DNA of 7,476 nt from Lentisphaeria bacterium UBA1829 (GTDB lineage: Bacteria > Verrucomicrobiota > Lentisphaeria > Victivallales > UBA1829), in the NCBI GenBank assembly GCA_002338895.1, contig DDJH01000027.1:1-7476 (forward strand), in the 5' to 3' direction. Shown one piece after another: positions 1 to 5,080 of the stretch (positions within the stretch are counted from its first letter, which is position 1; each line of letters opens with the position of its first letter). The notes below the pieces were generated by a model. The model ran no database searches. It was given only the letters and a program-made list of their open reading frames with translations, and was not told the origin of the DNA. The position numbers were made by a program, and so were the translations under genes.

Positions 1-87
1 CGGTTTTGTGTAATGCGAAACCGCTTTTTTATATTACGAGAATAGTGCACACACCACGAAAAAATCTCCCCTCGATCCACCATCACC
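1..87. other. Unassigned stretch upstream of the protease gene
   Basis: No convincing gene is visible here. The frame of the downstream protease is closed by a TAG at 43-45, and no Shine-Dalgarno-like purine run precedes the ATG at 88. The protein following that ATG lacks the N-terminal part expected for its family. This stretch could therefore be the end of an upstream gene (the protease frame reads ILRE then stop at 43-45), a degraded 5' end of the protease gene, or a rearrangement or sequence-error junction. The other two forward frames show no recognisable domain. Confidence 0.4.
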
Positions 88-873
88 ATGGAGCTGGCTG
101 GGCGCTTACACGAATCGGAGCTGCTGAAACTCCTGCCGGACGGAACCGCGACCATGGGGTTCGGGTCGCTCGAACTGCGGCCGGATGGCCTCTGGCTCGC
201 CGAGGTCGAATTCGTTCCGGCGGCGGCTGAAATGCTCAAGGCCGGAACGATCCGGTATTTTTCCCCGACGATCCGGGGACTCGACGGCAGCGAACCGCTC
301 CGCGTCACCTCGGTAGCGCTCGACAACGAGCCTTGCCTGAACCATCTCCCGGAACTGACAAAAACTTTGACTCTGGCGGAACTTTCCGCCGCAATCAACC
401 ACATAACCAAGGAGGCATTTATGCCCGAAGAAATCAAACCGGCGGCGGACGGCCGGAGCGCGGCGGAGAAACGCGACGCGGTCATCCGGGAAGTTTTGGA
501 TCTCTCCGAAAACGACTCCCCCGAAACGGTGCGCGGAAAGCTCGTCGCGCTCCAGGAACAGGCGCGGCTTGTTCCCGGACTCAACGAGCAGATCAAATCG
601 CTGGAACTCGCGGAGGAAAAACGCAACCGGGAAACCGAACTCAACAAACTGCTGGAAACCGGCAGACTCACCAACGCGATGGCGGAAACCGACTATTTCA
701 AAAAAATGAGTTCGGTCGAATTGGCCGAGTACGGAAAATCGGTTCCGGAAAACTCGTTCGTGAATACGAAAAAAGTCACGGAAGAGGAAAAGCGTCCGGA
801 AGCTCAGGCGAAAAAGTCGAAAATTTATGAAAACCTCGGTCTCTCCGAGGAGGAAATCAAAAACTGCAAATGA
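88..873 (+). CDS. Mu gpI-like prohead protease, N-terminus probably truncated
   Basis: This is a 261-residue protein resembling the Mu gpI family, the capsid maturation protease fused to a scaffold domain. It would act inside the prohead, cutting scaffold and capsid proteins. The protease part shows family-typical blocks: GFGSLELRPDGLW near residues 24-36, the acidic/hydrophobic EVEFVPAAAEML at 39-50, and RYFSP at 56-60, followed by a segment ending ALDNEPCL. The charged, helical scaffold part begins near residue 112 and ends in a motif, KIYENLGLSEEE, like other family members. Full-length relatives are around 350 residues and carry about 70 more N-terminal residues, including an acidic-His motif that is not seen here; His-8 is the only nearby His. 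There is no Shine-Dalgarno site before ATG 88, so the start is uncertain. ATG 154 is an alternative but also lacks a site. Family assignment is fairly secure; an intact, active protease is doubtful. Confidence 0.75.
   Translation: MELAGRLHESELLKLLPDGTATMGFGSLELRPDGLWLAEVEFVPAAAEMLKAGTIRYFSPTIRGLDGSEPLRVTSVALDNEPCLNHLPELTKTLTLAELSAAINHITKEAFMPEEIKPAADGRSAAEKRDAVIREVLDLSENDSPETVRGKLVALQEQARLVPGLNEQIKSLELAEEKRNRETELNKLLETGRLTNAMAETDYFKKMSSVELAEYGKSVPENSFVNTKKVTEEEKRPEAQAKKSKIYENLGLSEEEIKNCK
409..415 (+). promoter_or_regulatory. Strong internal ribosome binding site for the scaffold
   Basis: AAGGAGG lies five bases before ATG 421, inside the protease reading frame. It is a near-perfect anti-16S match, whereas the upstream ATG 88 has none, which supports independent translation of the scaffold domain. 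Confidence 0.8.
421..873 (+). CDS. Nested in-frame prohead scaffold protein (Mu gpZ-like)
   Basis: An internal ATG in the protease frame is preceded by AAGGAGG with a 5-base gap, the best ribosome binding site in this part of the window. Translation from it gives a 150-residue protein rich in Glu, Lys, Leu and Ala. It has predicted long helices (EVLDLSENDSPETVRGKL, then EQIKSLELAEEKRNRETEL) and the C-terminal YENLGLSEEE motif shared with the full-length protein. In Mu, the scaffold gpZ is made from an internal start of gene I in the same way, so the free C-terminal domain can outnumber the protease-linked form. Scaffold subunits would guide assembly of the gpT-like capsid protein and then be degraded. 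If the upstream protease start is broken, this product could still be made. Confidence 0.75.
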   Translation: MPEEIKPAADGRSAAEKRDAVIREVLDLSENDSPETVRGKLVALQEQARLVPGLNEQIKSLELAEEKRNRETELNKLLETGRLTNAMAETDYFKKMSSVELAEYGKSVPENSFVNTKKVTEEEKRPEAQAKKSKIYENLGLSEEEIKNCK

Positions 874-881
874 GGTGACAA

Positions 882-1298
882 ATGGCAGCTCTCACAAAAA
901 ACAGATCGACGCCGGAACGCATTGCGACCCTGCGGCAGTTTGAGGCGGCAGGAGAAATCTACGCGGGCGCGCTTGTCGCCCTGAATTCGTCCGGAAAGGC
1001 CGTTCCCGCATCCGACACGGCAGGACTTCGCGTTCTCGGACGCGCGGAAACGCGTGCAAAAACCGGAGAGATGGTCACGGTCAAATCCGGCTGTTTCCTC
1101 TTCAAGAACGGGACCTCGGCGGCAGCCGTTGCGGCGGCAGATGTCGGCGGGGTGTGTTATGTGATTGATGACCAGACGGTCGGAAAGACCGGCGGAACAA
1201 ACAGCATCGTCGCCGGACTCGTTTATGATGTGGAAAACAAGGGCGTCTGGGTGCTGGTCGGCGTCCAGCCGGTAACGGTCACGCAGGCCGCGGGCTGA
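882..1298 (+). CDS. Probable capsid decoration protein
   Basis: This is a 138-residue small protein dominated by short beta-type stretches, Gly, Ala and Val. It sits immediately before the major capsid gene, the usual place for head-stabilising (decoration) proteins. The N-terminal segment, TKNRSTPERIATLRQFEAAG, is followed by repeated beta-rich blocks such as IYAGALVALNSSGKAVPA and GLRVLGRAETRAKTGE, then KSGCFLFKN and AGLVYDVENKGVWVLVGV near the C-terminus. This architecture (a flexible arm then a compact beta barrel) fits lambda gpD-like or DUF2190-like shell-binding proteins, though I do not recognise a precise family. The start has GAGGTG at 872-877, overlapping the protease stop, so the two genes are translationally close. 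It ends in a double stop, TGA TAA. The role is inferred from position and composition. Confidence 0.6.
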   Translation: MAALTKNRSTPERIATLRQFEAAGEIYAGALVALNSSGKAVPASDTAGLRVLGRAETRAKTGEMVTVKSGCFLFKNGTSAAAVAAADVGGVCYVIDDQTVGKTGGTNSIVAGLVYDVENKGVWVLVGVQPVTVTQAAG

Positions 1299-1319
1299 TA
1301 AAATCGAAAGGAGATTTTC

Positions 1320-2243
1320 ATGGATATCAACAGACAGAATATGAACGAACTCTTCCTCGGATTCCAGCAGATTTTCAAACGCGGATTCGAGGCGGCGGAT
1401 CTGGAGTACCGGAAATTTTCGACGGAAGTCCGGTCGACCACGGCGGTCGAGGTCTATCCGTTTCTGGAACAGTTCGGCGGAATGCGAGAGTGGATCGGCG
1501 ATCGCCAGCTCAAAAATGTTTCCAGTCAGAAAAAGAAGGTCGCAAACCGCGATTTCGAAGACAACGTGATTGTCAAGAAAAACGATATTGAAGATGACAA
1601 GTACGGCCTTTATTCCTCTCTGATTCAGGACCTCGGCACGGCGGCGAACTCCATCTGGGGGGAACTCGCGTATCAGGCGTTGCTCGGCGGAGACGTCGAT
1701 ACCTGGGTTGACGAGCTGCCCTTCTTCTCGGCGGCGCGGAAATACGGAGAGGATTCCACCATCGACAATCTCGGGACAGCCGCCCTCTCCATGGAGGCTT
1801 ATGGAGCCGCCCGGGTCAAAATGCTCCAGTATCGCGGACACAACGGCCGCGCACTGAAGGTGATGCCCCGTCTGCTGATCGTCGGACCGGAGAACGAGGG
1901 AGTCGCATTCGATATTCTCAAAAATGCGCGCCGCCTGACAGCGGAAGTCGTAGGAGACAGCGACAACCAGAAAACAATTTCCGGCTCGATTGAAAACCGT
2001 TATGCGGGAACTGCGGAGATCCTCGTTTCGCAGGAGCTTGGAAAGGAATGGTTCCTCTGCGACGTATCGAAATCGCTGAAGCCGGTCGTCATCCAGAAAC
2101 GGAAGGAGCCGAAACTGACCCGCCTCGATGCGGAAAACGATGAAAGCGTTTTCATGCGGAAGGAGTTTATCTACGGAACCGACTGCCGCGGCGAAGCCTT
2201 CCTTTCGATGCCTCACCTGATCTACGGATCCTTCCCGAGCTGA
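1320..2243 (+). CDS. Major capsid protein, Mu gpT-like
   Basis: This is the shell-forming subunit of the phage head. It has 307 residues, nearly the same length as Mu gpT. Family blocks are visible in order: REWIGDR at residues 56-62; NRDFEDNVIVKKNDIEDD at 76-93, which matches the family's fE-tv-v-r-dieDD segment; LLGGDVDTWVDELPFFSA at 121-138, where relatives have the DG-FF turn; PRLLIVGPENEGVAFDIL at 183-200; and a C-terminal region (YGTDCRGEA) typical of HK97-fold capsid ends. The start is clear: AAAGGAGA at 1307-1314, five bases before the ATG. There is no obvious protease-cleaved N-terminal arm, which agrees with a separate scaffold. The gene lies between the decoration and connector genes and is likely the most highly translated gene here. 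Confidence 0.92.
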   Translation: MDINRQNMNELFLGFQQIFKRGFEAADLEYRKFSTEVRSTTAVEVYPFLEQFGGMREWIGDRQLKNVSSQKKKVANRDFEDNVIVKKNDIEDDKYGLYSSLIQDLGTAANSIWGELAYQALLGGDVDTWVDELPFFSAARKYGEDSTIDNLGTAALSMEAYGAARVKMLQYRGHNGRALKVMPRLLIVGPENEGVAFDILKNARRLTAEVVGDSDNQKTISGSIENRYAGTAEILVSQELGKEWFLCDVSKSLKPVVIQKRKEPKLTRLDAENDESVFMRKEFIYGTDCRGEAFLSMPHLIYGSFPS

Positions 2244-2251
2244 GGCTGACG

Positions 2252-2671
2252 ATGGCATACGCAACAGCAGAGGATTTCCGCAGCAGTCTCGGCGATTCTC
2301 AGTACAAGGCGATCTACAAGGGCGATGACTCTCTCGCGGAACACGATCTGCTCCTCGCATCCGCGGAAATCGACGGTTATCTGGCGAAGCGCTACACGGT
2401 TCCGGTGACCTCCGCCGGTGCGGCGGATCTGCTCCGTGATTTTGCGATCGGCCTCGCCGCGCCGAAAGCGTATTTCCGTCAGGCCTCCGGGGATCTCCCG
2501 GAAAAAGTCAAACTGCGTGCCGAGGAGATCCGGAAAATCCTCCGGGATTTTTCCACCGGCGCAGCCCTTCTCGCCGCGGACGCCGTTCCGCAGCAGAAAG
2601 GACAGTCGGGCCTGCTGGATATCGTCTGCGATGAAAAACGCTTTTCCCGCGACACCATGCGGGGATATTGA
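2252..2671 (+). CDS. Mu gp36-like head-tail connector protein (DUF1320)
   Basis: This 139-residue protein has the features of the Mu gp36/DUF1320 family. The N-terminus, MAYATAEDFRSSLG, is followed by an acidic helix (EHDLLLASAEIDGYLAKRYTVP, residues about 30-51) in which the ASAEIDGYL-RY-VP signature is clear. An Ala/Leu helix and a Lys/Glu helix follow, and the protein ends with the typical CDEKRFSRDTMRGY tail (residues 126-139). Family members are helical proteins of the head-tail interface in Mu-like phages, probably head completion or adaptor proteins. The gene starts eight bases after the capsid stop with only a weak AGG upstream, so translation may be coupled to the capsid gene. The family call is firm; the exact interface role is inferred. 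Confidence 0.85.
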   Translation: MAYATAEDFRSSLGDSQYKAIYKGDDSLAEHDLLLASAEIDGYLAKRYTVPVTSAGAADLLRDFAIGLAAPKAYFRQASGDLPEKVKLRAEEIRKILRDFSTGAALLAADAVPQQKGQSGLLDIVCDEKRFSRDTMRGY

Positions 2672-2688
2672 CGAAAGGAAAAACTCAA

Positions 2689-3282
2689 ATGGTCCGGATC
2701 GAGTTTCATCCGCCGGACATGAATCCGATGGTCCGGAAAGTCATGCAGAATTTGAAACTCCGCATGACTTTCCTGAAAAACTGGGCGAATTCGGCCGCGA
2801 TGGATGCGCGCGGAAACGCGCGGGCAAAGGGCGGACGGCGTTACTGGAAGGATCTCGCCCGTTCCATTCAGGTTCGGCGCCTTTCCGAAACGGCTGTGGT
2901 CGTTTCCAGCAGTCAGATCGGCGCGGCGCTGAAACAGTACGGAGGAATTGTCCGACCGGAGACCGCCCGCGCGCTGACCATCCCGATCACAGACGAGGCA
3001 AAGGGGAAGACGGCGTATGAGTTCGAGCGTCCGGACCGCCCGCTTTTCGTCGTATCCGAAAAAACCGGAGATCCGGGGACGATCGGCGTCCTCGGATACG
3101 CAAAAAAAACGCGAAAGAAAAACGTCTCCGCGTTTCATCCTCTTTTCGTCCTTCGGAAATATGCGAAGATGAAACCGGATCCGTGGTTCCCCACGAAAAA
3201 CCGGATTGAATTTCTCGCGGAACGCGAGGCGGAATTCCTGCTTCGACGGGAGATGAAAAATTGGAATACAAAGCAACCGTGA
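2689..3282 (+). CDS. Mu gpG-like virion morphogenesis protein
   Basis: This is a 197-residue protein of the phage virion morphogenesis family (Mu gpG type, tail completion or head-tail joining). Recognisable blocks are GGRRYWKDLARSIQVR (48-63), SSSQIGAALKQYGGIV (73-88), LTIPITDEAKGK (96-107), FHPLFVLRK (149-157) and KPDPWFP (162-168). The family's usual order is basic N-terminal helices, a KQYGGI loop, LTIPI, then HPLFVL and PWFP. I chose ATG 2689 because AAAGGA at 2674-2679 is well spaced; the in-frame TTG at 2668 overlaps the upstream stop and has no comparable site. The product is strongly basic, which suits contact with DNA or the connector. It lies between the connector and terminator genes as in Mu-like genomes. 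Confidence 0.85.
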   Translation: MVRIEFHPPDMNPMVRKVMQNLKLRMTFLKNWANSAAMDARGNARAKGGRRYWKDLARSIQVRRLSETAVVVSSSQIGAALKQYGGIVRPETARALTIPITDEAKGKTAYEFERPDRPLFVVSEKTGDPGTIGVLGYAKKTRKKNVSAFHPLFVLRKYAKMKPDPWFPTKNRIEFLAEREAEFLLRREMKNWNTKQP

Positions 3283-3722
3283 ATTCGATTCTCGAAGCGC
3301 TGAAAACACGGATCGGAGAGCTCCGGGATGCGCAGGGCGAACTGCTCATTCCGGACGTGCGGATCGCGTGCATCGACGGATTCGGACGGATCTTCGACAT
3401 GCTCCCGGATCTGAACGTTCCCTCGGCGGTACTTGTCGCGGGGACAACGGAGTACGAGGAGGCCGGAGCGATTCGGAAAATCAATGTCGGAATCATTCTG
3501 ATCAGCGCCTTTTCCTGTGCGCAGGAGGAGGCGCAGAAAACCTACGACCGGCTGGAGCGTCTCTGCTCCGGCATGACCGGGGAGGTTCCCGGACGGAGCC
3601 TCTCCCTTTCCGGCTGCGAAGTGATTTTAAATAATGTTCAGCCGCTGGAAATCGATGACGGGACAAACACGGCGTTTGTCCTCGATCTTACAGCAAACAC
3701 CAGCTTCCGGATGAGTGTGTAA
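3261..3722 (+). CDS. Probable tail terminator / minor tail protein
   Basis: This 153-residue alpha/beta protein has an N-terminal helix (NSILEALKTRIGEL), a strand region (LPDLNVPSAVLVAGTTEYEE), a helix (SCAQEEAQKTYDRLERLCSG) and C-terminal strands (LSLSGCEVILNNVQPLEI and AFVLDLTANTSFRMSV). This pattern, the length and the position after gpG match tail terminator proteins, which form a ring closing the tail top. In Mu the equivalent slot holds gp37 (DUF1834). I cannot prove that homology by eye. The start is TTG 3261, preceded by GGGAGA at 3248-3253 with a seven-base gap, so the gene overlaps the end of the gpG gene by 22 bases. GTG 3279 would be a shorter alternative. The overlap suggests coupled translation. 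Confidence 0.6.
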   Translation: MEYKATVNSILEALKTRIGELRDAQGELLIPDVRIACIDGFGRIFDMLPDLNVPSAVLVAGTTEYEEAGAIRKINVGIILISAFSCAQEEAQKTYDRLERLCSGMTGEVPGRSLSLSGCEVILNNVQPLEIDDGTNTAFVLDLTANTSFRMSV

Positions 3723-3757
3723 ACTCGTTCCGGAAACACAACGAACGGAGAAGAAAA

Positions 3758-4135
3758 ATGGCAGAACCCGTTACACTCCTTTGGGGAGCACCCGACCTGC
3801 GGGACGCGATCGGAGTTGTACAAAGCTGCGGGGTCAATACCTCGCAGGAAAACGCGGAGGCCCGCGATGAACAGGGCAAGGTAATCGAACTGCGATCGTA
3901 CAGCCAATCAGATGAACTTTCCATCGAAGCTCTTATTACGTCCGGAAAAACGCCTCCAAAGGCCGGAGAAAAAGTCACGATCAGCGCGGAAAAAGGCAAT
4001 CTCGCCGGAGACTACCTCTGCACAAGTTCAAATGTTACTCAATCCAACACTGATTATCAGAAAGTCTCGATCACTCTGCAGAAGAAGGACAGCGCCGCGA
4101 TTGTTCCCGCTTCCTCGCCGTCGGCAGGCGAATAA
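3758..4135 (+). CDS. Probable small tail tube protein
   Basis: This 125-residue, beta-rich protein has a short N-terminus (MAEPVTLLWGAPD), then GVVQSCGVNTSQENAEARDE, which resembles the start of small tube-like proteins, then VIELRSYSQSDELSIEALI and a hydrophilic, low-complexity end (AAIVPASSPSAGE). It follows the terminator and precedes the tail chaperone, the standard position of the major tail (tube) protein in siphoviruses. The start has GGAG at 3747-3750, seven bases before the ATG. It is smaller than the classic lambda tube protein, so a tube-associated protein is possible. No sheath gene precedes it, which argues against a contractile tail. Confidence 0.55.
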   Translation: MAEPVTLLWGAPDLRDAIGVVQSCGVNTSQENAEARDEQGKVIELRSYSQSDELSIEALITSGKTPPKAGEKVTISAEKGNLAGDYLCTSSNVTQSNTDYQKVSITLQKKDSAAIVPASSPSAGE

Positions 4136-4150
4136 TAAGAGGAGCACACG

Positions 4151-4687
4151 ATGAATGACCCGGAAATGAAAAAAATTCTCGAGGAGGGAATCCATGAAAA
4201 GAAGGACGATCTGGAAACGTGCATCGCCCTTTCCGGAAAAATCGTGATCGCAAACCGGGAATTCCCTGCGCCGACCGCCGGGGTGCTGGCAATGCTTGAG
4301 CAGATTCAGTCTCCGTTTATCGCGGAAGGGAACGGCAAGGTCGAACAGCTTGACATTCTGCGCGCTCTCTACCTGCTCTCCGAGCGGGAGAAGGCGCTCC
4401 TTCCGATCCTGCGGATCCGGCACCTGGAAACACAGCTGGAGGCGATTCCGGAGCCGTCGGACGCCGCGGCTCTGTTCGTTCTGATCGAGCAGCGGAAAAA
4501 GCTGGCGGATGCGGAAGCGGAATTCGATGCGGCCGCGCTGCGTTTCGGCGAGTCGCTCGGGACATTCGATGTGGCGGAAGCGGCAAACGATATCGGAGCG
4601 TACCTTGCGCTCGCTTCCGGATTTGAAATGCTGCCGGATCCGGAAGAGGGATCAAAAAAAAAGTCCGGTGGGATCTCGATTTGCTGA
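4151..4687 (+). CDS. Tail assembly chaperone, zero-frame (G-type) product
   Basis: This 178-residue, mostly helical, acidic protein lies between the tube gene and the tape measure gene, the universal slot for tail assembly chaperones. Visible features are an N-terminal helix (MKKILEEGIHEKKDDLE), a central helix (VLAMLEQIQSPFI) and an ALYLLSEREKALLPILRI block. These fit chaperones that bind the tape measure and recruit tube subunits without entering the finished tail. The start has AGAGGAG at 4138-4144 with six bases to the ATG. The protein ends shortly after an A-run at 4654-4662 where ribosomes probably shift frame to make the longer form. The role rests on position, helical content and the frameshift arrangement rather than on a recognised family. 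Confidence 0.65.
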   Translation: MNDPEMKKILEEGIHEKKDDLETCIALSGKIVIANREFPAPTAGVLAMLEQIQSPFIAEGNGKVEQLDILRALYLLSEREKALLPILRIRHLETQLEAIPEPSDAAALFVLIEQRKKLADAEAEFDAAALRFGESLGTFDVAEAANDIGAYLALASGFEMLPDPEEGSKKKSGGISIC

Positions 4688-4908
4688 CCATGCTGGCCGT
4701 CATCACCGCCCGCATGATTCCGACCCTGACCCTCCATGAAATTTTCTGGAGACTGCCCTACTCAACCGCAAGCTGGCTGTTTGTTCAGTCCGCACGGAAA
4801 AATGGTGTCAAAGGGATCGGAAAAAAGCGGGAGGATCAGGCGCTCTTCCGCCGCTGGCAGGAACTCAAAAAACAGAAATCGACAGCAATCAGCGGAAAAG
4901 AGCAATGA
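4151..4908 (+). CDS. Tail assembly chaperone, -1 frameshift fusion (GT-type)
   Basis: If ribosomes slip back one base on the A-run at 4654-4662, the zero-frame protein continues in the overlapping frame as KVRWDLDLLTMLAVITARM and onward to a TGA at 4906-4908. This gives about 252 residues, of which about 82 come from the shifted frame. The shifted frame is open through the whole junction and reads as sensible protein immediately after the slip, whereas a separate gene starting at TTG 4681 or ATG 4690 has no good ribosome site. The extension contains a helical, aromatic block (HEIFWRLPYSTASWLFVQSA) and a basic end, as expected for the T part that contacts the tube or tape measure. G/GT pairs made by -1 frameshift are well known for lambda-like tails. 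Frameshifting itself is inferred. Confidence 0.65.
4645..4662 (+). promoter_or_regulatory. Probable -1 ribosomal frameshift site
   Basis: Nine consecutive A bases (4654-4662) lie in the zero-frame codons TCA AAA AAA AAG, so A-site and P-site tRNA-Lys can re-pair after slipping back one base. An AGAGGG at 4645-4650, just upstream, could act as an internal Shine-Dalgarno-like stimulator, as in dnaX-type sites. The zero-frame stop is only 22 bases downstream (4685-4687). No strong downstream hairpin was obvious by eye. Transcriptional slippage on the A-run is an alternative. Confidence 0.65.
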
Positions 4909-5029
4909 TATCCTCAATAATCGGGAGATGAGGGAACAGCTTCCAGAGCAGCGGAAGGGCAATTGCGAGTTTAATCACGCCCCACACAAATTCTCCAAAA
5001 GAAATGGAATTGTTTTCGTCGCAGTTCAT
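4889..5029 (-). CDS. Small antisense membrane protein of unknown function
   Basis: A 46-residue protein is encoded on the strand opposite to the whole tail operon. It starts MNCDENNSISFGEF, continues into one hydrophobic segment (VWGVIKLAIALPLLWKLF, about residues 16-32), then a PHLPIIEDIIALFR end. It looks like a single-pass membrane peptide with an acidic, polar N-terminus. The start is chosen by a strong AAGGAG on the minus strand (5036-5041) with a six-base gap to the ATG at 5029; the upstream in-frame ATG at 5092 has no such site and would place the start inside the tape measure gene. Its 3' end overlaps the shifted-frame chaperone by 20 bases. It occupies the gap between chaperone and tape measure, so it resembles a moron: an added phage gene with its own control. 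Possible roles (superinfection exclusion, holin-like or toxin-like peptide) are speculation. Confidence 0.6.
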   Translation of the reverse strand: MNCDENNSISFGEFVWGVIKLAIALPLLWKLFPHLPIIEDIIALFR

Positions 5030-5051
5030 TTTCTTCTCCTTGTCTTGAATA

Positions 5052-5080
5052 AATATAAAACGGTTTACGCAAAATGCAAA
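5052..5080 (-). promoter_or_regulatory. Candidate promoter for the antisense gene
   Basis: On the minus strand, TTTGCA (5075-5080) and TATATT (5052-5057) are separated by 17 bases, a reasonable sigma70-type -35/-10 pair (four and five of six consensus bases). The region is AT-rich compared with the GC-rich surroundings. It lies just upstream of the antisense Shine-Dalgarno site, giving a very short leader. It also overlaps the start codon region of the tape measure gene on the other strand. A minus-strand TTGACT at 5087-5092 is another -35 option but lacks a good partner. Confidence 0.35.

Noticed and set aside
1..230. A TTG-started 74-residue frame containing four His residues in a row
   Set aside because: It overlaps the protease in another frame, has no ribosome site and turns into Arg/Gly-rich nonsense. 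The His run comes from a CAC/CAT repeat and is probably chance.
825..2360. A 511-residue open frame on the minus strand across the capsid gene
   Set aside because: It is antisense to three confident genes. Its protein is Arg/Cys-rich with no recognisable domain, and it is a codon-bias shadow of GC-rich coding DNA.
2479..3309. A 276-residue minus-strand frame over the gpG-like gene
   Set aside because: It is antisense to well-supported genes, has no ribosome site and shows no protein-like features beyond Arg/Ser richness.
3723..3757. Short inverted repeat (CGTTC...GAACG) before the tube gene as a terminator
   Set aside because: The stem is only five bases, there is no T-run, and a terminator here would cut the tail genes off from the operon.
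88..4700. Very frequent TCCGGA/CCGGAA words that could be a dispersed repeat or uptake signal
   Set aside because: They fall in coding frames as favoured Ser-Gly, Pro-Glu and Arg-Lys codon pairs, with no regular spacing or extended context.
4681..4908. The shifted-frame chaperone part as an independent gene from TTG 4681 or ATG 4690
   Set aside because: No Shine-Dalgarno site is present, and sensible protein in this frame extends upstream of these starts to the A-run, so frameshift fusion explains it better.
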